A stretch of DNA of 64,000 nucleotides from positions 310,001 to 374,000 of the forward strand of contig CAMCWC010000001.1 in NCBI GenBank assembly GCA_945882415.1. The letters run 5' to 3'. This DNA comes from Chthonomonas calidirosea (GTDB lineage: Bacteria; Armatimonadota; Fimbriimonadia; Fimbriimonadales; Fimbriimonadaceae). The notes under the pieces are model-generated. The model had not been told where the DNA came from. It made no database searches and saw only the letters and a program-made list of their open reading frames with translations. Each line of letters opens with the position of its first letter. Positions within the stretch are counted from its first letter, which is position 1. The translations under genes and the position numbers were made by a program. Of the stretch, positions 6,766-15,367 are shown one piece after another.

Positions 6766-9291
6766 ATGCATTTTGCCCTCGGCGCAGCGACTTCTACCGT
6801 GGCAGAGAATCCGAATTACACCATCGTCAACGTTGATGAAGAGCTAGGCCGCTCTTACGTGAACTACGCGATGTCCGTCATCATCGCGCGCGCCCTCCCC
6901 GACGTCCGGGATGGCCTCAAGCCGGTTCAGCGGCGAATCCTCTATGCCATGAGGGACCTGAACCTGAACCCAGATCGCGGCCACGTCAAGTGCGCCAAAA
7001 TTTGCGGCACCACCAGCGGCGACTACCACCCCCACGGCGAAGCCGTTATCTACCCGACCCTCGTCCGAATGGCTCAGCCGTGGTCGCTCCGCTACCCCCT
7101 CATCGATGGGCAAGGCAACTTCGGCAGCATCGACGGCGACTCTCCCGCCGCCATGCGATACACGGAAGCGCGCCTCATGCCGCTCGCCGTCGAGATGATG
7201 GAAGACCTCGATCGCGAAACCGTCGAGTGGATCAGCAACTATTCTCAGTCCACCCTCGAACCGACCGTTTTCCCGGGCAAGTTCCCGAACCTGCTCTGCA
7301 ATGGTTCGCAAGGAATCGCCGTCGGCATGGCCACCAACATGCCGCCGCACAACCTCACCGAGGTCTGCAACGCCATCCTGCTCCGCATCGACGAGCCCGC
7401 CTGCACCCTCGACCAGGTGATGGAAGTCCTCCCCGGACCCGACTTCCCAACCTACGGGATCATCATGGGCGCGAAAGGAATCCGCAGCGCCTACGAAACC
7501 GGCCGCGGCTCCGTTGTGATGCAAGCCAAAACGATGATCGAGCTCGGAGACTCCGGCAAGTCCGTCATCGTTGTCACCGAAATTCCGTACCAGGTCAACA
7601 AAGAGTCGCTCATCAAGAACATCGCTGGTCTCATCAAAGACCGCAAGTTCGATGGCCTCCTCTCTGTCCAGGACTACTCTGACAAGCGCGGGATGCGCAT
7701 CGAAGTCGAAGTCCGCCGCGATGTCAACCCGAACCAGGCGCTCAACTACCTGCTCAAGCACACCAGCCTTCGCACCACCTTCGGCGCGAACATGCTGTCC
7801 CTGGTAGACCTCGCGCCTCGAACCAGCCCGCTTCTGGTTCTGCTGGATCAGTACATCATCCACCGGCGCAACGTCATCATCCGCCGAACCCGCTACGAGC
7901 TTTACCGAGCGTTCGAAGAACTCCACCTGAACGAGGGCTACCAAATCGCTCGCCGCTTCATGGACGATATCGTCCGCGTCATCCGCGCCAGCCGCGATGC
8001 CGCCAGCGCGCTGGTTGAACTCGTTACGACCTTCAACTTCAGCCCGTTCCAGGCCACTGCCATCCTGAACATGCCGCTTCGGCGACTCACCCAGCTGGAC
8101 CAGGCGAACCTTGAGAACGACTTCAAGGCTGCTGCTCGACGGGTTCAGAACCTTCTCGACATCCTCGAAGACCCCGAGCGACTGAAGAAAGTCCTGCGCG
8201 ACGAAGTCGTCTACATCCGCGACAAGTACGGCGACGAGCGACGAACCAAGATTCAGCCGCGCGAAGCCGGCGATTTCTCGGAAGAAGATCTGATTCCAGA
8301 CGAGGAAGCCATCATCTCCATCAGCCGAGACGGCTACATCAAGCGAGTTTCCATCGATGCCTACCGCCAGCAAAAGCGCGGCGGAAAGGGCGTTAACAAC
8401 ACGATGAAGGCCGATGATGAACCGGCGCACCTCTTCCAGGTCAGCACCCATCACACCATCCTCTTCTTCACCGATCGCGGCCGCGTCTATCGGCTGAAGG
8501 CGTACGAAATCCCCGAATCCGGTCGGTACGCCCGAGGCATGCCCATCATCAACTACATCCAGATTGTCGGCGGAGAGCGCGTCACCGCGACCATCTCCAT
8601 CAAGGATCTGAACGTAGAGGGCTACCTCGCTATGATCACTCGTGGCATCGGCCAGCGCCATGAGTCGGAAGTCAAGCGAACCCCGCTGCGAGATTTCGCG
8701 AACATCCGCAGCAACGGCATCAAAGCCTTCGACATCGACGAAGGCGACGAGCTCGGTTGGGTGCTTCGAACAAGTGGAAACGACGACATCATCCTCATCA
8801 CCCACAACGGCCAATCCATCCGCTTCAACGAAACCGGCGCAACTGCCCGGTCTCGTGCGGCTGGTGGCGTCAAAGCCATGGTCTTTAAGGCAGGCGATGC
8901 CGATGAGCAGGTGGTCACCGCTGCAGTAGTAGATGAGTCGCTCACCCTGCTGGTGGTTAGCGAAAACGGCTACGGTAAGCGAACCCCGCTGAGCGATTAC
9001 CGACCGCAGACCCGTGGCGGCACCGGAATCCTCACCATGAACTGCACGGACAAAACCGGCAAGGTCGTGGGCGCCGAAGTCGTCGAAGACCAGGACAAGC
9101 TCTTGGTGATGACCATGAACGGAAAGGGCATCCGCGTCCGAGTGAAAGAAATCCGCGAGACTGGCCGCGTGGCCCAGGGCGTCAAGCTCATCGACCTCGC
9201 TGCCGGAGACCAGGTCCGCAGCATCGCCCGCATCGTGCAAGAAGCCGATGATGGCGAAGGCGACGAAGTAGAAGCTGCTTCGGGCGAGTGA
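6766..9291 (+). CDS. gyrA: DNA gyrase subunit A
   Basis: Subunit A of the type II topoisomerase that introduces negative supercoils; it cuts and rejoins DNA and works with GyrB. In the 841-residue protein the breakage-reunion domain has [16 protein letters not shown]-type residues and the catalytic tyrosine Tyr132 in [10 protein letters not shown]. The C-terminal beta-pinwheel starts around residue 525 and carries a GyrA box, QKRGGKG, at 536-542, which separates GyrA from ParC. It ends in an acidic tail ([16 protein letters not shown]). The ATG at 6766 is used; a GTG at 6799 ([10 protein letters not shown]) is an alternative. gyrB is not next to it. The stop overlaps the next gene by one base (TGATG), so the two are probably co-translated. 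Confidence 0.96.
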   Translation: MHFALGAATSTVAENPNYTIVNVDEELGRSYVNYAMSVIIARALPDVRDGLKPVQRRILYAMRDLNLNPDRGHVKCAKICGTTSGDYHPHGEAVIYPTLVRMAQPWSLRYPLIDGQGNFGSIDGDSPAAMRYTEARLMPLAVEMMEDLDRETVEWISNYSQSTLEPTVFPGKFPNLLCNGSQGIAVGMATNMPPHNLTEVCNAILLRIDEPACTLDQVMEVLPGPDFPTYGIIMGAKGIRSAYETGRGSVVMQAKTMIELGDSGKSVIVVTEIPYQVNKESLIKNIAGLIKDRKFDGLLSVQDYSDKRGMRIEVEVRRDVNPNQALNYLLKHTSLRTTFGANMLSLVDLAPRTSPLLVLLDQYIIHRRNVIIRRTRYELYRAFEELHLNEGYQIARRFMDDIVRVIRASRDAASALVELVTTFNFSPFQATAILNMPLRRLTQLDQANLENDFKAAARRVQNLLDILEDPERLKKVLRDEVVYIRDKYGDERRTKIQPREAGDFSEEDLIPDEEAIISISRDGYIKRVSIDAYRQQKRGGKGVNNTMKADDEPAHLFQVSTHHTILFFTDRGRVYRLKAYEIPESGRYARGMPIINYIQIVGGERVTATISIKDLNVEGYLAMITRGIGQRHESEVKRTPLRDFANIRSNGIKAFDIDEGDELGWVLRTSGNDDIILITHNGQSIRFNETGATARSRAAGGVKAMVFKAGDADEQVVTAAVVDESLTLLVVSENGYGKRTPLSDYRPQTRGGTGILTMNCTDKTGKVVGAEVVEDQDKLLVMTMNGKGIRVRVKEIRETGRVAQGVKLIDLAAGDQVRSIARIVQEADDGEGDEVEAASGE

Positions 9292-10343
9292 TGTTTAAAG
9301 TAGGTGCGGTTGAAATCCCGAATCGGCTCGTGCTCGCGCCGATGGAGGATGTCACCGCCCTCCCCATGCGCCTCATTGCCAAGCGCATCGCCAACCCCGG
9401 ACTCATGTTCACCGAGTTCGTCAGCGCGATGGCGAACCACTACAACCCCTCCCGGGCGCGCAAAAAGATGCGCATCCACCCGGAGGAGCGGCCCCTAACC
9501 ATCCAGATTTTCGGCGGAGAACCGGAAACCATGGCCGAAGTCGCCCGCACCGCCGAAGAGATGGGCGCGGATATCGTGGACATCAACATGGGCTGCTGGG
9601 TGCCGAAAGTCTGCCGAACCGGTGCCGGCGCCGCCCTCCTGAAAGACCCCGTTCTTGCCGAGCAGATCGTCTCGTCGGTGGTCCGCGCCGTCAAAGTTCC
9701 GGTGACCGTGAAGGTCCGCGCTGGGTGGGACTACAGCCTATTCGCTGCCCCCGACCTCGTCCGCCGCTTCCAAGACGCCGGCGCGCAAATGATCACCCTC
9801 CACGCCCGCTTTGCCAAACAAGGCTTCGAAGGCCAAGCCGACTGGCACCTCATCAAGTCGCTCCGCGAGCTCGTCACCGTCCCGCTCGTCGGCAACGGCG
9901 ATGTCAAAACCCCCGCCGACGCCATCCGCATGCTGCAAGAAACCGGCTGCGACGGCGTCATGGTAGGCCGCGCCGCCATCTCCAACCCCTGGCGCCTCCG
10001 AGATATCCGGGTGGCCATGGAGTTGTTCGAACGCGGGGAAGACTGGACCGTCCCCTGTCCCGCGCCGAGTTTGGAGGAACGAATCCAAACCGCCCTCCAC
10101 CACCTCCGCCTCTCGATAGCCCACGAAGCCGACTGCGACACCTTCGAAGAAGCCCTGGCGTCGCCGAACTACGCAAGAGCCGAACTAACCGCCAGCCGAG
10201 CCATCCGCGGCCAAATGCCGCTGTACATCAAAGGCGCGGTTGGTGCTTCGGTAGTGCGGGACCGGCTGACGAAGTGTTCGAGCGTGGCGGAGTATGAGGA
10301 AGTGCTGGGTGGGTTTAGTTTGGTCAGCGCTATCACTGTCTGA
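9291..10343 (+). CDS. dus: tRNA-dihydrouridine synthase
   Basis: Flavin enzyme that reduces specific uridines in tRNA D-loops to dihydrouridine. The 350-residue TIM-barrel opens [21 protein letters not shown] and has LMFTEFVSA, the catalytic cysteine Cys102 in VDINMGCWVPKVCRTGAGAA, VKVRAGWDYS, ITLHARFAKQGFEG and the FMN phosphate loop VPLVGNGDVKTP followed by CDGVMVGRAA. The C-terminal helical tRNA-binding domain is present. The residue after the catalytic Cys is Trp where most homologues have Pro. The start is the ATG at 9291, which shares one base with the gyrA stop codon. The DusA/B/C subtype cannot be fixed by eye, although the DINMGC motif is DusB-like. Confidence 0.93.
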   Translation: MFKVGAVEIPNRLVLAPMEDVTALPMRLIAKRIANPGLMFTEFVSAMANHYNPSRARKKMRIHPEERPLTIQIFGGEPETMAEVARTAEEMGADIVDINMGCWVPKVCRTGAGAALLKDPVLAEQIVSSVVRAVKVPVTVKVRAGWDYSLFAAPDLVRRFQDAGAQMITLHARFAKQGFEGQADWHLIKSLRELVTVPLVGNGDVKTPADAIRMLQETGCDGVMVGRAAISNPWRLRDIRVAMELFERGEDWTVPCPAPSLEERIQTALHHLRLSIAHEADCDTFEEALASPNYARAELTASRAIRGQMPLYIKGAVGASVVRDRLTKCSSVAEYEEVLGGFSLVSAITV

Positions 10344-10461
10344 AACACTGGCACTGCCAGTTCACTCCGAACGACGTTCCGAGTGCAATCGTGCCAATAA
10401 TTGTCCAGTTTTTAGTGCTTATTTGCGGGACACTTGGAAGCAATCGTGGCATAATTGACCC

Positions 10462-11199
10462 ATGAGCAAGCTGAAAACCAAGGAGCATCCAGCGCAGACC
10501 GCCACCGAAATCGCGTTGCATCTTGCAAAGCAGTCCTCCAATTCGTTGCTCAGAGCGGAGGACCTAACCGGGACAACACCGGCCGCTGCGACGAAGGCCC
10601 TGGCACGGCTTGCAAAGAAAGGTGTTCTAACCCGAGTGGGTAAGGGCCTGTACTTTGCGCCGAAAGACACTCTCCTTGGAAGAAGTCGGCCGTCCCAAAT
10701 GGCAATCGCCATAAAGACTCTGGAAGGTAAGACCAGGCCAACCGGTGCGTCCGCTGCAAACCTTTTGGGACTCAGCACCCAGATACCCGCCAGACCGCAA
10801 GTCGTGGCGTTTATGAGCAACAAGCCAAAGAACGCTGACGTTGCTCGATTTCGACTTCGTCGCGGATCAAGACCGCAACCCATACCGGCGCTAGAAGGGG
10901 CACTTCTAGAATTCATCAGAGAGCGAGGGGCGTCGGCGGAGACGGGCCCTGAGGAAAGCTATCGTCGACTCAGATCCTTGCTTACGCAGCAACTCTCGAT
11001 GAACAGATTGATCGACCTTCGAGACGCCGCCCTGGAAGAACCGCCAAGAGTCCGGGCCATGCTGGGATGTCTCTTTGCAAATGCAGACTTGTCAGAAAAC
11101 CTCTGGCAGCCGCTAAAGGCGTCATTGAATCCATTTACCAAGTTCGATTTCGGTTTGTTCCAGGGACTACCGAATGCGAAGGAGTGGCAAGCAAAGTGA
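10462..11199 (+). CDS. AbiEi-type antitoxin / transcriptional regulator
   Basis: Probable antitoxin of an AbiE-type (type IV) toxin-antitoxin pair. The 245-residue protein begins with a winged-helix domain (about 10-75): ATEIALHLAKQ, LRAEDLTGTTPAAATKALAR as the recognition region, KKGVLTRVGKGLYFAP as the wing. Then comes the AbiEi-like middle domain with ASAANLLGLSTQIPARPQVV and a basic strand RFRLRRGSRPQPIPA. In known AbiE systems the antitoxin represses its own promoter through inverted repeats and blocks toxin action without direct binding; here that role is inferred. Its stop overlaps the toxin GTG by four bases (GTGA), as expected for a coupled pair. Confidence 0.8.
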   Translation: MSKLKTKEHPAQTATEIALHLAKQSSNSLLRAEDLTGTTPAAATKALARLAKKGVLTRVGKGLYFAPKDTLLGRSRPSQMAIAIKTLEGKTRPTGASAANLLGLSTQIPARPQVVAFMSNKPKNADVARFRLRRGSRPQPIPALEGALLEFIRERGASAETGPEESYRRLRSLLTQQLSMNRLIDLRDAALEEPPRVRAMLGCLFANADLSENLWQPLKASLNPFTKFDFGLFQGLPNAKEWQAK

Positions 11200-12149
11200 G
11201 CTATCTCTTCGAGCGTCCAGAGTTTTCTGCCGTGATTATTGCCGCCGCTGACGAGAACAAAATTGGCAACCCAGAGATCGTCGAGAAGGATTATTTCGTC
11301 ACCGAGGCTCTGCGACTCGTTGCACGGGACTTTGGCGGAGTAGTCATCTTCAAGGGCGGAACAAGTCTTTCGAAGGGTTGGAAGATCATTGATCGATTCT
11401 CTGAAGACATTGATCTCTACGTTGAGCCCGCTGAATCCGAAGAAGCGACGCTCGCCCGATTCGAGCAAATTGCGAATCACATTGCTTCCTTTCCTGGTTT
11501 TGTGGAAAGGTCGGGACGGCACGAAATAAAGGGAGCCTCCGCCTGGACCGAGGAGTTTGTTTATCGAAATCAAGTCGAATCGCTAGGAGGAATTCGGCCA
11601 GTAGTTCTGCTGGAGGCCGGAATTCAGAGCGCGGACCAACCAACTGAGTCTAGAACTCTAAACTCTTTACTTGGGGAACTTTTGGATTCACAAAACGTGG
11701 ACTCCGGCACCGACGATCGGGAGCCGTTTGAAATGAGGCTCTTGCACTTCCGCAGAACGTTTGTCGAAAAGCTCTTCACGCTCCACTCCAGGGTCGAACG
11801 AGCGCGGCGGCAAGGCAGACAACTCGGCAGAGATGCGCGGCATTACTACGATTTGGATATGCTTCTCACCGAATCTCAGACAACGTTGATGCTACAGTCC
11901 TCGGAGTACGCAGAGATTTGTTACCAATACAAGGAACTGACCGCAAAGTTCTATCCGGGCCAGGTCAAGCTTCTTCCAGATGGAATGAACCTTTCAACAA
12001 GTCCGGCTTTGTTCCCGGATCTGGAACTCAAAGGGATGCTCGCGGATGCGTACGTTCGAGAGGCTGAGGCGCTTTGTTATGCTGAATATCCGAGCTTCGA
12101 AAAGGTCCTGAACAGCTTTGAACAAATAAGACCGTTCTTGAGTTTTTAG
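11196..12149 (+). CDS. AbiEii/AbiGii-type nucleotidyltransferase toxin
   Basis: Probable toxin of the pair; AbiEii family proteins are nucleotidyltransferases of the DNA polymerase beta fold. In the 317-residue protein I see EKDYFVTEAL at 30-39, the core motif FKGGTSLSKGW with Gly54-Gly55-Thr56-Ser57 and Lys60, and the metal-binding acidic pair in SEDIDLYV with Asp71 and Asp73. A late REPFEMRLLHFRRTFVEKLF followed by RDARHYYDLDML matches the conserved C-terminal segment. The GTG start at 11196 overlaps the antitoxin stop; it yields SYLFERPEF at the family-typical distance from the catalytic block. All key residues appear present, so the enzyme is likely active. Related AbiE toxins modify tRNA or hold GTP; the target here is unknown. 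Confidence 0.85.
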   Translation: MSYLFERPEFSAVIIAAADENKIGNPEIVEKDYFVTEALRLVARDFGGVVIFKGGTSLSKGWKIIDRFSEDIDLYVEPAESEEATLARFEQIANHIASFPGFVERSGRHEIKGASAWTEEFVYRNQVESLGGIRPVVLLEAGIQSADQPTESRTLNSLLGELLDSQNVDSGTDDREPFEMRLLHFRRTFVEKLFTLHSRVERARRQGRQLGRDARHYYDLDMLLTESQTTLMLQSSEYAEICYQYKELTAKFYPGQVKLLPDGMNLSTSPALFPDLELKGMLADAYVREAEALCYAEYPSFEKVLNSFEQIRPFLSF

Positions 12150-12430
12150 CAGGTTCCGTTGCTATTGAATTTGCGGAGTGCCATTTGAATGCGCGTGCTA
12201 ATCAACCATGGGCTTCGGGACCATAGCAAGTTCTCTGAAGTGCGATGTCGCAGCGCTTGCTGACGACGAAATGTCGCGTCCTACGTGACCCTTCGAATGA
12301 GGACCCAAGTTCTGCATCACATCAGACAGAAAAAGTGTTTGGATGTAGCCCAAAGTTGCCTTATAATTCGAGGGTGGTTTGTGGCAGTCGAGTCAGCGGC
12401 AGGGAAGTGCTCAGCCGAGTGAGGCCGTGG
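12150..12430 (+). other. Gap before the RHS tip, no gene
   Basis: About 280 bases with no supported gene. An open frame extends back to 12245, but its translation has no RHS-like or other recognisable feature before about 12430. A TATAAT lies near 12362 without a convincing -35 partner. This is the probable break point at which an older, longer RHS gene was cut. Confidence 0.5.
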
Positions 12431-13525
12431 CAAGTCGAAACTTCCAACGACGCGAACGGCAACCGGGCCAGCAAAGCTGCGGGAGGGGTCACCGAGACCT
12501 ACGTTGTTGATGACGCCGACAAACTGACATCGATCACCGTCGGCGGCACCGCAGTGAAGACTTACTCGTACGACACTGCAGGTCGCACAACCTCGGTCGT
12601 AACCTCGGCAGGCACGACATCGCTAATGTACGACTACGAGTCGCGGATTACGCAGATTACGTATCCGTCCTCGGCGACCAACACCTTCACCTACAACGGG
12701 CTCGACACCCGTGTCGGCAAGGTCGATTCGGCCGGTACTTCGACGTACAAGCGAGATGGAGACTACGTCACCGATCCGGTACTCGAAGATGGCACCGCAA
12801 AGTTCACGCCTGGAGTCTCCGACCGTCGCGGCAGTAGCACCCGCTTCTACCACCCAGACCGAATGGGCTCCGTGCTACGGCACACGTCGAGTTCGCAGGG
12901 TTCGACGGCCAGCCGACAATACGACGCCTTTGGAAACGTTGTCTCGGCATCCGGCACGTTCGCGCTTCCGTTCGGCTTTGCCGGGAATTGGGGATACCAA
13001 GAAGACACTGATTCTGGCTTGAAGCTCGTGGGGCACCGCTATTACGACTCCAGCACAGGGCGTTTCTTGACGAGGGATCCGGCAAAGTTTGAGCGAAACT
13101 GGTACAGCTATTGCGGAAACAACCCTCTTCGATTCATCGATACCGTCGGCTTACTCTACAAGGAGGTTGGCGGACTTTTAGGTGCGGCCCTGACGGGAGC
13201 GGCTGTAGGCAGCGTTGGCGGCCCGGCTGGCATAGTCGCCGGTATCGTGGTTGGTTTGGTCCTTGTAGGAGTTGGAAGTACCATTGGCGCAGGTATTGAT
13301 GGAGCAGTCTCGGGCAAAGGATTTGCCCAAAGTGCACTTGCGGAAGGGGATTCCTTCTACCGTGACCCCATCAATTGGGTACCGCCGATTTTTCCCAGCT
13401 CAAAGTTTCTGCCGAAAACTGCGCACGAATCAGTTTCAGGTGATATCCTGAAAGAGATTGTCGACAGTTTAGCAATGGACTACGTTTGGCGTCCTGCGGT
13501 AACTAGGAAGACAGCGGAAAACTAG
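12245..13525 (+). CDS. RHS repeat protein, 5'-truncated, with variable C-terminal tip
   Basis: Fragment of an RHS/YD-repeat toxin-delivery protein. From about residue 65 (NDANGNRASK) it shows YD-type repeats (SYDTAGRTTSV, MYDYESRITQITYPS, TFTYNGLDTRVGKVD) and the RHS core ending: FYHPDRMGSVLRH, QYDAFGNVV, GHRYYDSSTGRFLTRDP, YSYCGNNPLRFIDTVGL, with DTVG where DPxG is usual. After the core, about residue 303, comes a ~120-residue tip with a Gly-rich hydrophobic stretch (GAALTGAAVGSVGGPAGIVA and onward), as in membrane-active or translocating domains, then a polar end. Full RHS proteins exceed 1000 residues; this one lacks the N-terminal shell and any signal. It is either a silent orphan cassette for recombination or a relic. 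The ATG at 12245 is nominal. Two bases separate it from the next gene. Confidence 0.7.
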   Translation: MSQRLLTTKCRVLRDPSNEDPSSASHQTEKVFGCSPKLPYNSRVVCGSRVSGREVLSRVRPWQVETSNDANGNRASKAAGGVTETYVVDDADKLTSITVGGTAVKTYSYDTAGRTTSVVTSAGTTSLMYDYESRITQITYPSSATNTFTYNGLDTRVGKVDSAGTSTYKRDGDYVTDPVLEDGTAKFTPGVSDRRGSSTRFYHPDRMGSVLRHTSSSQGSTASRQYDAFGNVVSASGTFALPFGFAGNWGYQEDTDSGLKLVGHRYYDSSTGRFLTRDPAKFERNWYSYCGNNPLRFIDTVGLLYKEVGGLLGAALTGAAVGSVGGPAGIVAGIVVGLVLVGVGSTIGAGIDGAVSGKGFAQSALAEGDSFYRDPINWVPPIFPSSKFLPKTAHESVSGDILKEIVDSLAMDYVWRPAVTRKTAEN

Positions 13526-13527
13526 TA

Positions 13528-14277
13528 ATGTTTCAATGGTACGTCATCGTTGGATTTGCAATTGCCTATCTTTGGGTAAATCGTTCTAAGCTCAATCGAG
13601 AAAGTCTACGGTTCCCAAATAGGGAAAGCCTACGGTTTCCAAAGATGGAGAATGTTGTGTCCGGTGCGGTCTTACTCGCTCTCGGGGCCATAATTCTTGC
13701 GATTCCATATTTTGGACTTAAGAATTCTGAGAATCGTCTGGCGGTTTCCGCTCAGTGTCTGGCTGATGTGGAAGCTCTAGATTCAATGCAATCTAATTCC
13801 TATCTTAGGGATACAATGGAGGTATCCGACGACAACCGTCAATACGTCACCGTTTGTGGAGGGAGCAGAAATGAACTCATAAATGAAGTGAAATTTCCAA
13901 AAAATAGCGTTAAAGCGATTCTCACGGCAACTGTCAGAAAAAAGTCTCCGACCAAAGGTATGAGGGTGTACCTGGATACAGTTTTGGCACGCGGATACTG
14001 CGATTTAGGGGGACAGCGATACGCGATACAGATTGTCGAGGTAAAGGGTATTGAAAGGTGCGTAATTCAGCTCCCTCCGCATGCTAAGCAAACGCCTAGT
14101 GCAGTTCCTATAGCCACAACAGTCCAAGAAACTAAGGTTGATGGGAATAAGAGACGTTGTTATGCGACTACCACTACTACATTCGTACTCGAATTGTTCA
14201 ACGATTCGATAGTGTCTAAAGTGATTTCTGGAACTAGCTCCGAACAGCCCAAACCAAGTCAGATTGTTTGTCGCTAG
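13528..14277 (+). CDS. Hypothetical membrane protein, possible RHS immunity partner
   Basis: Unrecognised 249-residue protein. It has two membrane helices, residues about 3-18 (QWYVIVGFAIAYLWVN) and 43-62 (NVVSGAVLLALGAIILAIPY). Between them lies a perfect tandem repeat NRESLRFP NRESLRFP, encoded by 24-base units at 13594-13617 and 13618-13641. The remaining ~185 residues are probably extracytoplasmic and contain five cysteines. The start lies two bases after the RHS stop (TAGTA ATG), so translation is coupled. RHS tips are usually followed by a cognate immunity gene; for a membrane-active tip a membrane immunity protein would fit, but that is inference. The DNA is visibly AT-richer than the flanking genes, consistent with a recently acquired cassette. 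Confidence 0.55.
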   Translation: MFQWYVIVGFAIAYLWVNRSKLNRESLRFPNRESLRFPKMENVVSGAVLLALGAIILAIPYFGLKNSENRLAVSAQCLADVEALDSMQSNSYLRDTMEVSDDNRQYVTVCGGSRNELINEVKFPKNSVKAILTATVRKKSPTKGMRVYLDTVLARGYCDLGGQRYAIQIVEVKGIERCVIQLPPHAKQTPSAVPIATTVQETKVDGNKRRCYATTTTTFVLELFNDSIVSKVISGTSSEQPKPSQIVCR

Positions 14278-14829
14278 TTGAGGTCTAATGAACGACGAAT
14301 GTAGTTCACGAAGGACTAGTGTGAGGGATGGCGGGCTCAGGACACAAATTGGAAGTACCGCTTTCTCTTTCCGACAATCCAGCACCTTAGTTGTTCACTT
14401 CCGTTGAAGCCTGGTGGGCTACCACGTCCGTTTCAATCGTCTGACCTTGCTCGTAAGTGGATTACAGTTTGGAATACTTCCATTAGACCGGACCGAATGT
14501 TTCCTAAGTTAACAATTTTGGTAAGATCATTGGCTACGTTGTCTTTCTTGCGTTGATTGAACCGGAATTCCATCTGACGGATGAAGATTCAAAGCTCTTC
14601 TTGAATCCCCCGTGATCAATTTTTGAGTCTTCGTTTGGCAATCTCCGGAAGCTCTCGATGCCATTGATCTGGTTTCGTCTTCTAGTCTAGACCTTCGCCC
14701 GATTTGAATTGCCGCTTCTAGCCGAAACCCTTGCATCCAATTTGTATTCTTTCGCTTGTGTCTGAAACCTAATGCTTATTAAATCTGGCCCGGACTTAGG
14801 GAACGAAGGGAGCGCTGAGTGACGCTCCA
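14278..14829. other. 550-base AT-rich stretch without a gene
   Basis: No supported gene on either strand. A 69-codon minus-strand reading (14527-14736) lacks a ribosome site and any recognisable feature. The base composition continues the AT-richer character of the preceding membrane-protein gene and ends abruptly at the stop codon of the aldo/keto reductase fragment at 14830. Confidence 0.6.
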
Positions 14830-15188
14830 TCACGGCAGCGGCGCTTGCCGCGCCGCGACCAGGAGCCGGTACCAGTCCTCGCGGCTCAGCTTGATCTCTG
14901 TCGCCCGGACCGCCTGCCGGATCTTCTCCGGACGCGTCGACCCCACAATTGGCATGATCCCCGATGGATGCTTCAGCAAAAACGCCAGCGCGATCTCCGT
15001 CCGCGTTACCTCATAACTAGCCGCCATTGAATCCATCAGCGCCAACAAATGATGCCGCGGCGACCCCGGCGGGACCGTGCCGCCCTCGCCTAGCCAGCCA
15101 CCGCCGAGCGGACTCCAGGCCAAAGGCGTCATTCCCAAAGCCAGGCACTGATCCAGCGTCCCGTCGGTAAAGCAATCCAACCGCCCCA
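14830..15188 (-). pseudogene. Aldo/keto reductase 3' fragment (duplicate of 23621-24553)
   Basis: The last ~118 codons and stop codon of an aldo/keto reductase, GRLDCFTDGTLDQC through AARQAPLP, matching the end of the complete gene at 23621-24553. By eye I count about 32 base differences over ~357 aligned bases (~91% identity) but only four amino-acid changes (Leu/Met, Val/Ala, Val/Met, Glu/Lys). Similarity stops sharply at the stop codon on one side and near 15188 on the other. The NADPH-binding core and the catalytic Asp, Tyr, Lys and His all lie in the missing part, so the fragment cannot be an active enzyme, although an open frame continues to 15243. Both copies point the same way, so the glycosidase block between them is bracketed by a direct repeat. 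Confidence 0.9.
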
Positions 15189-15367
15189 CCAAAATCTTAA
15201 TTGACTTTTCGCCGCTTCGCCGAACTATAGATGTGACCACCAAACTGCTCGAAGCTCAAAAATTTATACTCGACCCCCACGCAGGAAATGTAAATAATAA
15301 ATTCCGGAGGTTCCTACCGTGGAGCGAAAGGTAGCAATCCAGAACCCCATTGCTTGATAATTCACCC

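Noticed and set aside
6844-9240. Very long minus-strand open frame opposite gyrA (about 800 codons)
   Set aside because: Caused by codon bias in the GC-rich gyrA gene; its translation is Val/Asp/Gly-rich with no motif, and gyrA itself is certain.
14527-14736. 69-codon minus-strand frame in the empty stretch after the RHS partner
   Set aside because: No ribosome site, no hydrophobic or conserved feature, and typical of chance frames of this size.
15189-15243. Extra N-terminal codons on the aldo/keto reductase fragment
   Set aside because: The sequence before GRLDCF has no clear similarity to the full gene, so the frame is chance; the fragment is annotated as a relic.
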